Positions 1-9,354 of a stretch of 64,000 nucleotides of DNA are shown here, piece by piece. The notes below the pieces were generated by a model. It saw nothing but the letters and a program-made list of their open reading frames with translations. It was not told the origin of the DNA and did no database searches. The position numbers and the translations under genes are program-made. Origin of the DNA: Bin87 sp965203855 (GTDB lineage: Bacteria > Chloroflexota > Dehalococcoidia > Lucifugimonadales > UBA3495); NCBI GenBank assembly GCA_965203855.1, contig CBDBDN010000009.1, positions 310,001 to 374,000 of the forward strand, read 5' to 3'. Numbering within the stretch: position 1 is the first letter of the stretch; every line of letters starts with the position of its first letter.

Positions 1-2
1 GC

Positions 3-1178
3 CTGTATGCGGGCCATGTTGATATGGAGGATGTGGGGTACGGCGGGGTTGCGGTGAATGACCGGACTTTTGGGGATGCGTACCTGGCTACGGCTTTTGA
101 CAAGGGCGTGGCGATCGCGCAGTGCATGGACCGGAACGGGTACGATACTTTCTGGATGGCGGAGCATCATTTCCAGCCGGAGGGGTACGAGTGCATACCG
201 AACCTGCTGATGTTCATCGTGCATCTGGCTCATGTTACGGAGCGACTGCGGTTTGGGTGCGGGTTCAATATCGCTCCGATGTGGCATCCGCTGCGGCTGG
301 CGGAGGATTTTGCGATGGCGGACATTATGACGAAGGGGCGGGTTACTTTCGGAGTGGGGCGGGGGTATCACACGCGGGAAGTGGAATCTCTGGGGTCTCC
401 GCTGCTGGACCAGCCGGCCAACCGGGAGCTGTTTGAGGAGCAGGTGGAGGTGATCTTCAAGGCGTTCCACGAAAAGGCGTTTTCGCATCACGGCAAGCAT
501 TACGATTTTCCGCCGGAAGTTCCGTACCGGGGCTATCAGCTGGAGGACATTACGCTGGTGCCGCGTCCGCGGAGTTTGCCGGTGGAATGCTGGCAGCCGA
601 TACAAGGGGGCACCGGGCGGGCTTTGGAGTTTATGGCGAAAATGGGCATCAAAGGGGTCATCGGCGGGGGTTCGTCCGAGGGGGGCGCGATGGATGGGAT
701 TATGCACGCCTACCAGGACGCTTTGCAGCGGCACGGCAAGCCGGATGCGGAGCTGGGGGAGGATCTGGCGGTCGGGTTTCATTTTCACATAGCGCCTACG
801 GTTGAGGAAGCGGCGCGGCAGTCGGCGGGCTACTACGAGGAGAACCTCAAAATGTTTGGCCCGCTGCGGCTGACGCGGGGCTTGACGGATCAGCAGATGC
901 GGGACATCAGCGATCCGAAAGCGGCGCCCAACGCCGGGCTGCCGACGGTGCAGGATGCGATTGAGAACGGGAGCGTGCTGGCGGGGCCGCCGGAAGTGAT
1001 TATTGAGAAGCTGAAAGGGGTTGAGGAACGGTATCCGGGCTTGCAGCGGGTGCAGGTGGGGCAGCCGGTGGGTACGCCGCAGTCGGTGATTCTGGAGCAG
1101 CTGCAATGGTTTGCGGAGGAAGTGATGCCGGCGTTCCAGAACGGGAGCAAGAGCAAAGTTGCGGCAGCAGCAGACTAA
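3..1178 (+). CDS. LLM-class flavin-dependent oxidoreductase (5' partial)
   Basis: Luciferase-like (bacterial LLM class) FMN/F420-dependent monooxygenase fold. Visible motifs are FWMAEHHF near residue 50, then GRVTFGVGRGYH near residue 110, both typical of the TIM-barrel luciferase family. The frame stays open to the left window edge (LYAGHVD precedes the first ATG at position 24), so the true start probably lies outside the window; the internal ATG at 24 would skip the first beta strand of the barrel. The substrate cannot be told. A second LLM protein lies at 8308-9354, and a VOC protein follows 100 bases downstream, which suggests an oxidative catabolic neighbourhood. The C terminus (EVMPAFQNG plus an Ala/Lys tail) looks complete. 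Confidence 0.88.
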   Translation: MYAGHVDMEDVGYGGVAVNDRTFGDAYLATAFDKGVAIAQCMDRNGYDTFWMAEHHFQPEGYECIPNLLMFIVHLAHVTERLRFGCGFNIAPMWHPLRLAEDFAMADIMTKGRVTFGVGRGYHTREVESLGSPLLDQPANRELFEEQVEVIFKAFHEKAFSHHGKHYDFPPEVPYRGYQLEDITLVPRPRSLPVECWQPIQGGTGRALEFMAKMGIKGVIGGGSSEGGAMDGIMHAYQDALQRHGKPDAELGEDLAVGFHFHIAPTVEEAARQSAGYYEENLKMFGPLRLTRGLTDQQMRDISDPKAAPNAGLPTVQDAIENGSVLAGPPEVIIEKLKGVEERYPGLQRVQVGQPVGTPQSVILEQLQWFAEEVMPAFQNGSKSKVAAAAD

Positions 1179-1280
1179 CTGATCCGAAAAAACGGCGGCA
1201 TTTGATGACAGGCCGGCGGGGACACCGTCCCGCCGGCCGGTTATGCTGTCAGCGCAACTTTGATTTTGGGAGCAATGACA

Positions 1281-2060
1281 ATGCCTGCAATGACGAGTTA
1301 TCCCTCCGGCACGCCGTCCTGGGCCGACCTGCTGGCGCACGATGGCCGGAAAGCGAAGGATTTTTACAGCGGACTGCTGGGCTGGACTTATGACGACCAT
1401 CCGGCGGGGGAAAACATGGTGTACACGATGTACTCGCACGAGGGGCGGGCGGTGTGCGCGTCGGCGGAACGGGGCCCCGGCCAGGAAAATTTGCCGCCGC
1501 ACTGGAGCGTGTATGTAACGGTTGACGACCTGGACGCGGCGCTGGAACGGGGGCGCGCGGCCGGGGGGACGGTCATTGCCGAGCCGTTTGATGTGCTGGA
1601 AGTGGGCCGGATGGCGATCATCCGGGATCCGCAAGGGGCGATGCTGCGGCTGTGGCGGCCCAAGGCGCACGCCGGGGCGGAGGTGATGATGGAGCCGGGG
1701 GCGCTGTGCTGGTTTGAGCTGGCGACTAACGACACCGAGGGGGCGCAGGCGTTTTACAGCGCGCTGCTGCAACTGGACGCCGTACCGGATCCGGACGCCG
1801 CATTTCCCTATACGCTGCTGAAGCGGGGCGAGGAGCACGTGGCGGGGATTATGGAAATAGGGGCGGATTGGGGGCCGGTGCCGCCGAACTGGGGCGTCTA
1901 TTTCGGCGTTGCTGATTTGGAGGCGACGGTGGCCAAGGCGCAGGAGCTGGGGGGCGGCGTGGTGGTGGGGCCGATGGACATTGCCGACTTTGCGCGGTTT
2001 GCGGTGCTGCGGGACAGCGAGGGGGCGGTGTTTTCGGTGATTAAGCTGAATGACTGGTAG
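1281..2060 (+). CDS. VOC family protein, two glyoxalase-like domains
   Basis: Two tandem vicinal-oxygen-chelate modules of about 120 residues each. The first begins PSWADLLAHDGRKAKDFY and contains FYSGLLGW; the second begins WFELATNDTEGAQAFYSALL. Each ends with the usual strand pattern (AIIRDPQGAMLRLW and AVLRDSEGAVFSVI). This is the layout of 27-kDa two-domain VOC proteins that act as glyoxalase-, dioxygenase- or resistance-type enzymes; the substrate is unknown. ATG at 1281 is chosen because GGGAG at 1268-1272 lies 8 bases upstream; ATGs at 1275 and 1290 and a TTG at 1260 are in the same frame. It may be cotranscribed with the preceding flavin oxidoreductase. Confidence 0.85.
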   Translation: MPAMTSYPSGTPSWADLLAHDGRKAKDFYSGLLGWTYDDHPAGENMVYTMYSHEGRAVCASAERGPGQENLPPHWSVYVTVDDLDAALERGRAAGGTVIAEPFDVLEVGRMAIIRDPQGAMLRLWRPKAHAGAEVMMEPGALCWFELATNDTEGAQAFYSALLQLDAVPDPDAAFPYTLLKRGEEHVAGIMEIGADWGPVPPNWGVYFGVADLEATVAKAQELGGGVVVGPMDIADFARFAVLRDSEGAVFSVIKLNDW

Positions 2061-2089
2061 GGGCGGCGTTGCGCCGGGGAAAGGCGGGG

Positions 2090-2490
2090 TCTGTCCGGTG
2101 CGGCTGGATTCCGGCTTGCGCCGGAATGACGGTTGGAGAGGCCGGGAATTACGGTTAGGGGGGCGGTATGACGGTTGGGTTGTGGATGCGTGGACCTGGC
2201 ATAGAACGGAGTCTGCCGTGTGCGACCAGATTCCGGCTTGCGCCGGAATGACGGTTGGGAGGGGCCGGAATGACGGTTGGGAGGGGCCGGAATGACGGTT
2301 GGGAGGGGCCGGAATGACGGTAAAGGGGGACGGGAATGGCGGTTGGAGGGGGGCGGTATGACGGTTGGGTTGTGGATGCGTGGCCCTGGCATAGAACGGA
2401 GTCTGCCGTGTGCGACCAGATTCCGGCTTTCGCCGGAATGACGGTTGGGGGGGCCGGTATGACGGTTGGAGGGGGCCGGTATGACGGTTG
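2090..2490. repeat. Intergenic repeat array with a duplicated ~99-bp block
   Basis: The 434-base gap between 2060 and 2495 is almost entirely repetitive. The palindrome ATTCCGGC-N4-GCCGGAAT followed by GACGG occurs near 2108, 2230 and 2420 (the last with one change). A block at 2161-2259 is repeated at 2351-2449 with two mismatches. Between and after them short units ending AATGACGGTTGG are tandemly repeated. No gene is credible here, although repeat-derived open frames exist. Confidence 0.85.
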
Positions 2491-2494
2491 GGGC

Positions 2495-3445
2495 TTACAA
2501 AGTTCCGGGGGGGTAGTTGTCCAGCCACCAACGGGCGATTTCGTCGCGGCGGGCGAACCAGACGCCGGGGTGGCTGCTGGCGTAGCGGAGGAAACGGTTG
2601 AGGGCTTGGGAACGGGCGGGGCGTCCGGCGAGGCGGCAGTGCAAGCCTACGGACATCATTTTGGGATGCGTCCGGCCTTCGTCGTACAGCACATCGAAAG
2701 TGTCTTTGAGGTATTCGTAGAAATCGCTCACGCTGTTGAGGCCGCCGCGCCAGAAACGGGCGTCGTTGGTCTCAAAGCTGTACGGCAGTACCAGCCAGGG
2801 CTGGCCGTTGGCGGTGGTGTAGTAGGGCAGGTCGTCGTTGAAAACGCCGCTGTCGTAGATAAAGCCGCCGGCGGCGGCTACCAGGTCACGGGTGTTGACG
2901 CTGGGGCCGTAGCGGGTGAACCAGCCTACCGGACGGACGCCGGTGGTAGCGGTTAGGGATGCGACCGTTTTGCGGATGGCTTCGGCTTCGTAGGCGCGGG
3001 GTTTGCAGTGATATTCCTCCCAGCGGTAGCCGTGGCCGCAGACTTCGTGGCCGCGGGCGACGACGGCGCGGGCTACTTCGGGGTTGCGTTCCATCGCCAG
3101 GGCGCAGCAGAAAAAGGTACTCTTGACGCCGCAGCGGTCCAGCAGGTTGAGGATGCGCCAGACGCCGACGCGGCTGCCGTACTCAAAGAAGGATTCGTTG
3201 AACAGGTCGCGCTGGCCGGGCGGGACGGGGGAGGGGACTTCGTTGTTGGCTTCGTGGTGGTCGTCGCCGTCCAGCAGGGAGGCTTCGCTGCCCTCCTCGT
3301 AGTTGACGACGATGGAGATGGCGATGCGGGCGTTGTGGGGCCAGCGGATGGCCGGGGGGTTGGGGCCGTAGCCGATGAAATCGCGGCGGGGTTCGGGGGA
3401 CAGGGGTTCGGGCGATAGGAGTTCGGGCGGTGATGGTTCAGGCAT
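2495..3445 (-). CDS. Polysaccharide deacetylase (NodB-homology) family, PuuE-like
   Basis: Carbohydrate esterase 4 / NodB-fold protein of 316 residues. Visible family features include ISIVVNYEEGSE near residue 45, CGHGYRWEEYH near residue 140 (metal-site histidines), RPVGWFTRYGPS near 170 and MMSVGLHCRLAGRPAR near 270. This pattern is closest to the PuuE/allantoinase-like branch, which acts on small amide or ureide substrates rather than chitin; that assignment is inference. The N terminus carries a degenerate SPEP repeat. The ATG at 3445 overlaps the stop of the upstream PD-(D/E)XK gene by 8 bases, so translation is probably coupled. Confidence 0.85.
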   Translation of the reverse strand: MPEPSPPELLSPEPLSPEPRRDFIGYGPNPPAIRWPHNARIAISIVVNYEEGSEASLLDGDDHHEANNEVPSPVPPGQRDLFNESFFEYGSRVGVWRILNLLDRCGVKSTFFCCALAMERNPEVARAVVARGHEVCGHGYRWEEYHCKPRAYEAEAIRKTVASLTATTGVRPVGWFTRYGPSVNTRDLVAAAGGFIYDSGVFNDDLPYYTTANGQPWLVLPYSFETNDARFWRGGLNSVSDFYEYLKDTFDVLYDEGRTHPKMMSVGLHCRLAGRPARSQALNRFLRYASSHPGVWFARRDEIARWWLDNYPPGTL

Positions 3446-4505
3446 TGGGCGCTTCCTTGCGGTAGGTTGGGCCGGTGGGGTCGATTAGTTGGGCGATTTG
3501 GGTTAGTTGGGCGATGATGGAGTTGAGGGCGGCGTCATTATCGTCCCCGGGCGGGATGACGATGGGGATGCTGGGGCGATTGTAGAGTGTTTCCCACTCA
3601 ATTGGTTCGTCCAAGGTCCGGGCTGCCAAACGGCAGCGCACTTGCGCCGCGGTGTCAGGGTCGACTAAAAAGGCGAGCCACAACGGCCTCCCGCTGCTCC
3701 GGATTTCATCATAGTAAATGCCGAACCAGCAGTAGTAGACTCCAGCCAGTCGCAGATAGCGGCCCCAATAACCATAGCCTTGGCCGACGTGAAAACCCTC
3801 GGTATTGGCCCACCCATCCTGCACCGTCTGTCTGACGGCGTCAGTAACCAGGCTTTTGAGGTTGTCCTCACGGCTGGGGTCGGAGCCGGTGATGACGCTG
3901 TTGGCGAGTCCTTGCAGTTGGGTGATTTCGAAGAGGGCTTGCTGGTCGGACTGTTCCAACGCTGATTGCTGTAAGTAGTCAAGCAGGGTTTTCCAGCTAG
4001 TTACCATCAGGCGGCGTTGGCTGGCGTCTGGCGCGGGGGCGGTTGTAGTGTAGTCTGACAGGTGTACCGGATCGGCTAGGGGATGCCCTGACTGCTCCAA
4101 TCGCCCGGCCAATTCGTTCCACAGTCCGCCGGGGTGAATGCGGTAGGCGGGGGCTAGAAAGAGTAGGGTTGCGGGGGTAGCGGCGGGCAGGGCATTCCAG
4201 TAGGCGACGGGCTGGTTGTGGGTCAAGCCGGCCCAGAATTTGGATTCAACGAAGGCGAGTATATTGCCGTCATGGTCCAGGCAGGCCATATCGGGGGCGG
4301 CGCCGTAGGCGGATATGGTGTATTGGGTACGCACATTGTCTATGGCCGGCGTATCGGGTGCGCCGGGGTTGAGGAATTGGGCAAAGGCGGCGCGGGCGGC
4401 GGGAGAACGGGAGAGGATGAAGGCGAGGGCGTCGGTGGCGACATCCTCGCGGCCGATGGTGTGATGGCGGGCGATGTGGCTTAATAGGGTATCGGTGTTG
4501 GGCAT
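3438..4505 (-). CDS. PD-(D/E)XK nuclease-like protein
   Basis: 355-residue protein with a recognisable PD-(D/E)XK nuclease core: PDMACLD (Asp72) followed by FVESKF (Glu87, Lys89) and then an aromatic helix with NQPVAYWNAL. Proteins of this arrangement are usually stand-alone, probably defence-related nucleases of unknown target. The rest of the protein has no family I recognise; the C-terminal third is rich in Trp and Tyr. The start at 4505 has GGGAG about 8 bases upstream; in-frame ATGs at 4520 and further upstream lack better signals. It overlaps the deacetylase start by 8 bases. The neighbouring restriction-modification pair supports a defence context. Confidence 0.7.
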   Translation of the reverse strand: MPNTDTLLSHIARHHTIGREDVATDALAFILSRSPAARAAFAQFLNPGAPDTPAIDNVRTQYTISAYGAAPDMACLDHDGNILAFVESKFWAGLTHNQPVAYWNALPAATPATLLFLAPAYRIHPGGLWNELAGRLEQSGHPLADPVHLSDYTTTAPAPDASQRRLMVTSWKTLLDYLQQSALEQSDQQALFEITQLQGLANSVITGSDPSREDNLKSLVTDAVRQTVQDGWANTEGFHVGQGYGYWGRYLRLAGVYYCWFGIYYDEIRSSGRPLWLAFLVDPDTAAQVRCRLAARTLDEPIEWETLYNRPSIPIVIPPGDDNDAALNSIIAQLTQIAQLIDPTGPTYRKEAPNA

Positions 4506-4676
4506 GGGGGGTTCTCCCATGGGTTTCCCGTTACGCTTTATCGGATGACGGGCAAGGGGATGGCGATGCGGGTTAGCCGTCGGAAGGGAGCCAGTGAAAA
4601 TTGGCGACATGAGCCGATTGACTAGCGCAGGGCAGTTTAGCATAATCTGGGGCAGGTTATTTGAGAGGCGATCGGG

Positions 4677-5540
4677 ATGGATCAGTTCTACACCCAACGC
4701 GAGGTTGCGGCGGAATGCTGGCAAAATCTTGTTGCCGTCCTGTGCGATTTGGGGCTAGATGAGGGAGCGTTTTTCCTCGAGCCCTCTGCCGGGGACGGCG
4801 CTTTTTACGATTTGCTGCCCGCTGGGCGTCGGGCCGGGTATGACATTGCTCCACGCCATCCGGAAGTGCTAAATCGGGATTTTCTTGGCGATGATGATTC
4901 CTTGCTGAAAGCCCCGGACAGCAACCTGGTGGTTGTCGGCAATCCGCCTTTTGGCAAGCGTGGCAAACTAGCGGTGGATTTCTTTTGCCGGGCAGCGCAA
5001 GAGGCCGACACAATCGCTTTCATTGTGCCGGTAATCTTTCGCAAGTACTTCATTCACAAGCAACTGCCGCCGGATTTTCGCTGGATCTCCACTATGCCCC
5101 TCAAGCGTACATCTTTTCGCACAATAGCGGGCAAGGACTATTCGGTGAACGCGGAGTTCCAAATATGGACCAGAAAAGTCAGCCAGCATTGCAATCGCAG
5201 ACTAGGCAGTCCGCCGCCAATCCATCACAGCGATTTCGTGATGTGGCAATATAACAACACAAAAGAAGCGCTTAAAATGTTTGACCATCCTTGCGATTTC
5301 GCAGTTCCGTGCCAAGGCTGGCAGGATTATTCACGACGCGAAACTAACACGGACAATTGCGAAAGGAATAAACAATGGATGTTGCTGAAAGCCAGCAATG
5401 ACATTGTATTCAAGCGGCTGCACGATGAGATAGACTACGGCAGTCTTGCCCTCCGCAATACTACCAGTACGCCCGGATTTCGCAAAGGCGACTTGGTAGA
5501 GGAGTACATCAACAGGTATGGGTTGCCTATGCTGGGGTAA
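4677..5540 (+). CDS. Type II DNA adenine-N6 methyltransferase
   Basis: Modification subunit of a type II restriction-modification system. Motif I EPSAGDGAF (residues about 35-43) binds S-adenosylmethionine, and NPPFGK (about 89-94) is the catalytic motif IV of N6-adenine methyltransferases. Length (287 residues) fits a compact solitary methyltransferase with a short target-recognition tail. The gene converges on and overlaps by 14 bases the REase-like gene on the other strand, an arrangement seen in type II systems. It is clearly less GC-rich than its neighbours, which suggests recent acquisition. The recognition sequence cannot be predicted. Confidence 0.88.
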   Translation: MDQFYTQREVAAECWQNLVAVLCDLGLDEGAFFLEPSAGDGAFYDLLPAGRRAGYDIAPRHPEVLNRDFLGDDDSLLKAPDSNLVVVGNPPFGKRGKLAVDFFCRAAQEADTIAFIVPVIFRKYFIHKQLPPDFRWISTMPLKRTSFRTIAGKDYSVNAEFQIWTRKVSQHCNRRLGSPPPIHHSDFVMWQYNNTKEALKMFDHPCDFAVPCQGWQDYSRRETNTDNCERNKQWMLLKASNDIVFKRLHDEIDYGSLALRNTTSTPGFRKGDLVEEYINRYGLPMLG

Positions 5541-6417
5541 TCCAGACGTGAAAACAGGGTCTTGCTACCCAATTTCGCGCCTCGATCTTGCTGCTCCCTT
5601 TGCCGTAGGAATTTTTGTAGTTGGGGTATATTCTGGCTCGTTGTTTTGATATTTTCCCCTCGAGGATTACTTGCGCTCTCCCGACAGTATTGTTCCCGTC
5701 GCCATGTGAACCTCTGAAAATGCTCTCAATGACAATACTCTCGCCAACTGAAAACGGATGTGTAATCCTTTCCCATCCGTTTGTCCAATTGGCATGGAGG
5801 ATGTCCGGGGCGTTCCAATTAGATTCGGTTTTGTTCATCAACTGTTTCATATCGTTCTGCTTGGTTATGCCGCGAGCGACGCACCGCGACAGATGCGCCA
5901 GTTTTCTGGGGGCGTCTTGACCTTGAGAAATACGCGCACGAAAGTACGCTTCCAGCGCAACCATAGTGGCTTCTTGGGATGCCCTAATCTCAGTAGCCTT
6001 GCCGTTTTGGGCAAGGTTCCGTCGCTTTAGCATCTCCGGGCCATCCATTATAGTGTGCAGTTCCTTGTTTTCGCTATTGTCGCCCATTGCCCAAGCGATA
6101 GTGCCAACGCCCAAATTGGCGTCGGTGACCGCGCCAGTTTTGAGTTCAATTTGAAGTCCCGATTCAAGCACCGTAATGTCGGCGCCCACCGCGTTCCGGT
6201 TAGAGGTGCGGAACTTCTCTGCGTCGTACAGGGTACGCAAGCAATTGCGAGAACGGGTGAGCCAAGCGGCAAATTCGCTTTCGCTTTTTGCTTTGAACAG
6301 CCTGGGCCGGTTTGCGGTCGGAATGGCATTGAAGCGCGCGGCGAAGTCGCTCATATCATTTTCACGCGCTACCATTGCGCGCCTGACCAAGCGTTCAAAG
6401 TTATCAAAGTTAGGCAT
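5527..6417 (-). CDS. Probable type II restriction endonuclease (PD-(D/E)XK)
   Basis: 296-residue protein with GADITVLESGLQIELKTG around residues 78-95, giving Asp80, Glu91 and Lys93 in the D-x10-E-x-K spacing of PD-(D/E)XK restriction enzymes. It converges on the adenine methyltransferase gene and overlaps it by 14 bases, so the two form one restriction-modification unit. The ATG at 6417 is preceded by AGGAG at 8 bases. No specific REase family is recognised beyond the active site. Its low GC and codon use match the methyltransferase and differ from flanking genes, consistent with transfer as a unit. Confidence 0.75.
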   Translation of the reverse strand: MPNFDNFERLVRRAMVARENDMSDFAARFNAIPTANRPRLFKAKSESEFAAWLTRSRNCLRTLYDAEKFRTSNRNAVGADITVLESGLQIELKTGAVTDANLGVGTIAWAMGDNSENKELHTIMDGPEMLKRRNLAQNGKATEIRASQEATMVALEAYFRARISQGQDAPRKLAHLSRCVARGITKQNDMKQLMNKTESNWNAPDILHANWTNGWERITHPFSVGESIVIESIFRGSHGDGNNTVGRAQVILEGKISKQRARIYPNYKNSYGKGSSKIEARNWVARPCFHVWITPA

Positions 6418-6613
6418 TGTGCGGACTCCTGCCCGGTAGGATTAGCAGGATAATAACACGCTAGTCCGCATCCGGCTAACGAATACACGCCGATTTGGGG
6501 TACGATGGGGCATTAGCTGGTCGCACTGCTGGACAATTGGCCGGTTAACATTCAGAATGACGCCAAGGGCGGTTAGTTCTTTTCGTGCTGATACGCTATC
6601 GGAGGGGAGCATT

Positions 6614-8233
6614 ATGTTGACTAGCGCTACATCGGACAAGCTGAGTCCGCTGCTGTTTTTGGAGCGCTGCGCTGCGGTTTATCCGCGGCGGGCGGCCTGC
6701 ATTTACAACGGGGCGGTTACTACTTACGCTGAATTTGATGCGCGGGTGCGCCGGCACGCGGCGGCGCTGCGGCAAGCGGGCGTAGGCGCCGGCGACCGGG
6801 TGGCTTATCTGCTGCCGAACTTGCCGGCGATGCTGGAAGCGAATTACGCTCCGATGGGGATAGGGGCGGTGCTGGTGGCGCTCAATATACGGCTTTCGGC
6901 GCGGGAGATTGCTTATATTTTGAATCATTCGGGGGCGAAAGTCCTGGCGTTTGATTCGGAACTGGCGGATGTTGTCCGGCAGCTGCGGGAGGAGTGCGGC
7001 GGCGTGGAGACTTGGGTGCAGGTGCGGGATACGGCGCCGCTGGCGTCTGATATAGCCGGGCCGGAGTACGAAGCGTGGCTGGCGGGCGTAGAACCGCTGG
7101 CGGAGCTGCCCGGCCCGGCGTCGGAAACGGAAACCCTAACCATCAATTACACTTCCGGCACTACGGGGAGGCCCAAAGGAGTGGAATATACGCCGCGCGG
7201 CGCCTATCTGAATGCGCTGGGGGAGGCTTTGGAGATGGGGCTGAACTGGCGCAGCGTGTATCTGTGGACGCTGCCGATGTTTCACGCCAACGGCTGGTGT
7301 TTTCCGTGGGCGGTTACGGCGGTGGGCGGCACACATATATGTCTGCGGCGGGTTGACGCCGCTGAAGTGTATCGGCTGATTCGGGAGGAGTCGGTTTCGC
7401 ATCTGTGCGCGGCGCCGACGGTGCTGACCGGGCTGTACGCGGCGCCGGAGGCGGCGACGGCCGATTTGTCGGGGCTGACGATTATGACGGCGGGGGCGCC
7501 GCCGGCGCCGCAGGTCATCCGCACGATTGAGGGGATGGGCGCGCACATTATCCATGTGTACGGGCTTACCGAAACTTACGGCCCGTGCACGGTAGCGGCG
7601 GAGCAGCCGGAGTGGGACGGGCTGGACGCTGCGGAACTGGCCCGGGTCAAGGCGCGGCAAGGCGTGCCTTATATTGTGTACGGCGGCGGCCTGCGGGTGG
7701 TGGATGAGGCGATGCGGGACATTCCGCGCGACGGCGAAACGATGGGGGAAGTAGTGATGCAGGGCGACGCCGTAATGAAGGGCTACTATAATGATCCGGA
7801 CGCTACTACGGAAGCGTTTCGGGGCGGCTGGTTTCATTCGGGCGATTTGGCGGTGTGGCATCCCGACGGTTATATTGAGCTGCAAGACCGCTCCAAAGAT
7901 ATTATCATTTCCGGCGGGGAGAACATTTCCAGCCAGGAAGTGGAGAAGGTGATAATGGAGCATCCGGGCGTGCTGGAAGTCTGCGTGGTGGGCGTACCGG
8001 ATGCGCGGTGGGGCGAAGCGCCGAAAGCCTTTGTAGTCCCGCGCGAGGGCGTCGTACTAACCGACGCCGAAATCATCGGTTTTACCCGGGAACGCATTGC
8101 CCACTTCAAGGCGCCCAAGAGCGTTGAGTTTGGGGAATTGCCCAAGACGGCCACGGGCAAAATCCAGAAGTATATTCTGCGGGATAAAGAGTGGCAGGGG
8201 CAGGAACGCCGGATACAAGGGTCGCAAGTGTAG
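6614..8233 (+). CDS. AMP-dependent acyl-CoA synthetase/ligase
   Basis: Adenylate-forming enzyme that activates a carboxylic acid to its acyl-CoA. The P-loop YTSGTTGRPKG lies near residue 178, YGLTETYGP near 315, GWFHSGDL near 405 and the C-terminal KTATGKIQK near 511, which covers the ANL-superfamily core motifs. The 539-residue length and the WTLPMFHANGW motif place it with medium/long-chain fatty acyl-CoA ligases of the AlkK type; the substrate is not determinable. ATG 6614 follows a strong GGAGGGGAG, better than the ATG at 6557. It is followed 75 bases on by an LLM oxidoreductase, probably in one transcript. Confidence 0.92.
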   Translation: MLTSATSDKLSPLLFLERCAAVYPRRAACIYNGAVTTYAEFDARVRRHAAALRQAGVGAGDRVAYLLPNLPAMLEANYAPMGIGAVLVALNIRLSAREIAYILNHSGAKVLAFDSELADVVRQLREECGGVETWVQVRDTAPLASDIAGPEYEAWLAGVEPLAELPGPASETETLTINYTSGTTGRPKGVEYTPRGAYLNALGEALEMGLNWRSVYLWTLPMFHANGWCFPWAVTAVGGTHICLRRVDAAEVYRLIREESVSHLCAAPTVLTGLYAAPEAATADLSGLTIMTAGAPPAPQVIRTIEGMGAHIIHVYGLTETYGPCTVAAEQPEWDGLDAAELARVKARQGVPYIVYGGGLRVVDEAMRDIPRDGETMGEVVMQGDAVMKGYYNDPDATTEAFRGGWFHSGDLAVWHPDGYIELQDRSKDIIISGGENISSQEVEKVIMEHPGVLEVCVVGVPDARWGEAPKAFVVPREGVVLTDAEIIGFTRERIAHFKAPKSVEFGELPKTATGKIQKYILRDKEWQGQERRIQGSQV

Positions 8234-8307
8234 TACACATCTCCATAATCCGGCGCGCCGCACCGTCCAATGCAGAGTTGCAGGATTATGGAAAGAGGAG
8301 GACAGGT

Positions 8308-9354
8308 ATGGAGTTCGGACTGTTTCTGGAGTTTCCGCGTCCTGTTGACGGCGACCATCACGATGCTTTTACGCAGTCATTCCGGCTGGTACAGGAGGCG
8401 GAGGATTTGGGGGTGGCGTCGGTTTGGCTTGCGGAGTACCATTTCAATATGGAACGGGTGCTGTCCGCGCCGGTGGCCGTTGCTGCGGCCATTGCCGCCA
8501 AAACGAGTACGATGCGGATCGGCACCGCCGTTTATTGCCTGCCGCTGGGGCATCCGATACGGGTGGCCGAGGAGATGGCGACGCTGGATCAGATCAGCGA
8601 CGGGCGCATTGAGCTGGGAGTGGGGCGTGGGACATTTCCGAATGTGCATGAGGGGTTCAATGTCGGGTTTGAGGAGAGCCGCAGCCGGTTTGACGAATTC
8701 CTGGAGGTCATCGTAACCGCGTGGACGCAAGAAACCTTTTCGTTTCACGGGGAGCATTATTCCTGCGATGAACTGACGGTATCGCCCCGGCCTTATCAGA
8801 AGCCGCACCCGCCCATTACTGTGGGGGTAACCTCTGCGGAGAGTTTTCCAATCGTTGGCGCGATGGGGTATCCGCTGATTGTCAATCCATCGCGGGTTTT
8901 CACGCTGGACGAACTGGCGGGCGCCACGGCGGCATACCGGGCGGCGTGGCGGGAAGCCGGGCATACGGGGGCGGGCAAAGTAGGGCTGCGGGCGCCGATA
9001 TATGTACATGAGGATGCGGAGCAAGCCTACCGCAACCCGATGGAGTCGGCGATGCATTCGGTAACGCGGCTGGGCGAGCGCGTGGGGTCTTATGCCGGCC
9101 GGGAGGGGACGACGGGCGACTGGGGGGAGCAGAGCCGGCGTCTGCTGGGGATGGACTACGATGACTGGCTGCGGGACAAGGTGGTGTACGGGACGCCGGA
9201 TGCGGTAACGGAACGTCTAGCGGAGCTGGAGGAGAAGCTGGGCTTGGACCAGCTGATTTACGAAGTCAACTTCGGCAACCTGATGTCGGACGAGTTGCAA
9301 ACCGAGTCGCTGCGGCTGTTCAACCGGAAAGTGCTGCCGCGGGTGGGGGGTTAG
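8308..9354 (+). CDS. LLM-class flavin-dependent oxidoreductase
   Basis: Luciferase-family FMN-dependent monooxygenase of 348 residues. It starts MEFGLFLEFPRP, has WLAEYHF near residue 43, GRIELGVGRG near 108 and SAESFPIVG in the middle, all normal for the LLM class. The start at 8308 is supported by AAAGAGGAGG about 7 bases upstream; the longer open frame from 8191 runs back into the ligase gene. It is distinct in sequence from the LLM gene at the left edge. Its stop overlaps the convergent HicA stop by four bases at 9351-9354. Confidence 0.92.
   Translation: MEFGLFLEFPRPVDGDHHDAFTQSFRLVQEAEDLGVASVWLAEYHFNMERVLSAPVAVAAAIAAKTSTMRIGTAVYCLPLGHPIRVAEEMATLDQISDGRIELGVGRGTFPNVHEGFNVGFEESRSRFDEFLEVIVTAWTQETFSFHGEHYSCDELTVSPRPYQKPHPPITVGVTSAESFPIVGAMGYPLIVNPSRVFTLDELAGATAAYRAAWREAGHTGAGKVGLRAPIYVHEDAEQAYRNPMESAMHSVTRLGERVGSYAGREGTTGDWGEQSRRLLGMDYDDWLRDKVVYGTPDAVTERLAELEEKLGLDQLIYEVNFGNLMSDELQTESLRLFNRKVLPRVGG

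Noticed and set aside
6442..6639. 65-codon open frame on the minus strand between the REase and acyl-CoA ligase genes
   Set aside because: It overlaps the ligase start and ribosome-binding site antisense, has no family resemblance and no good start signal.
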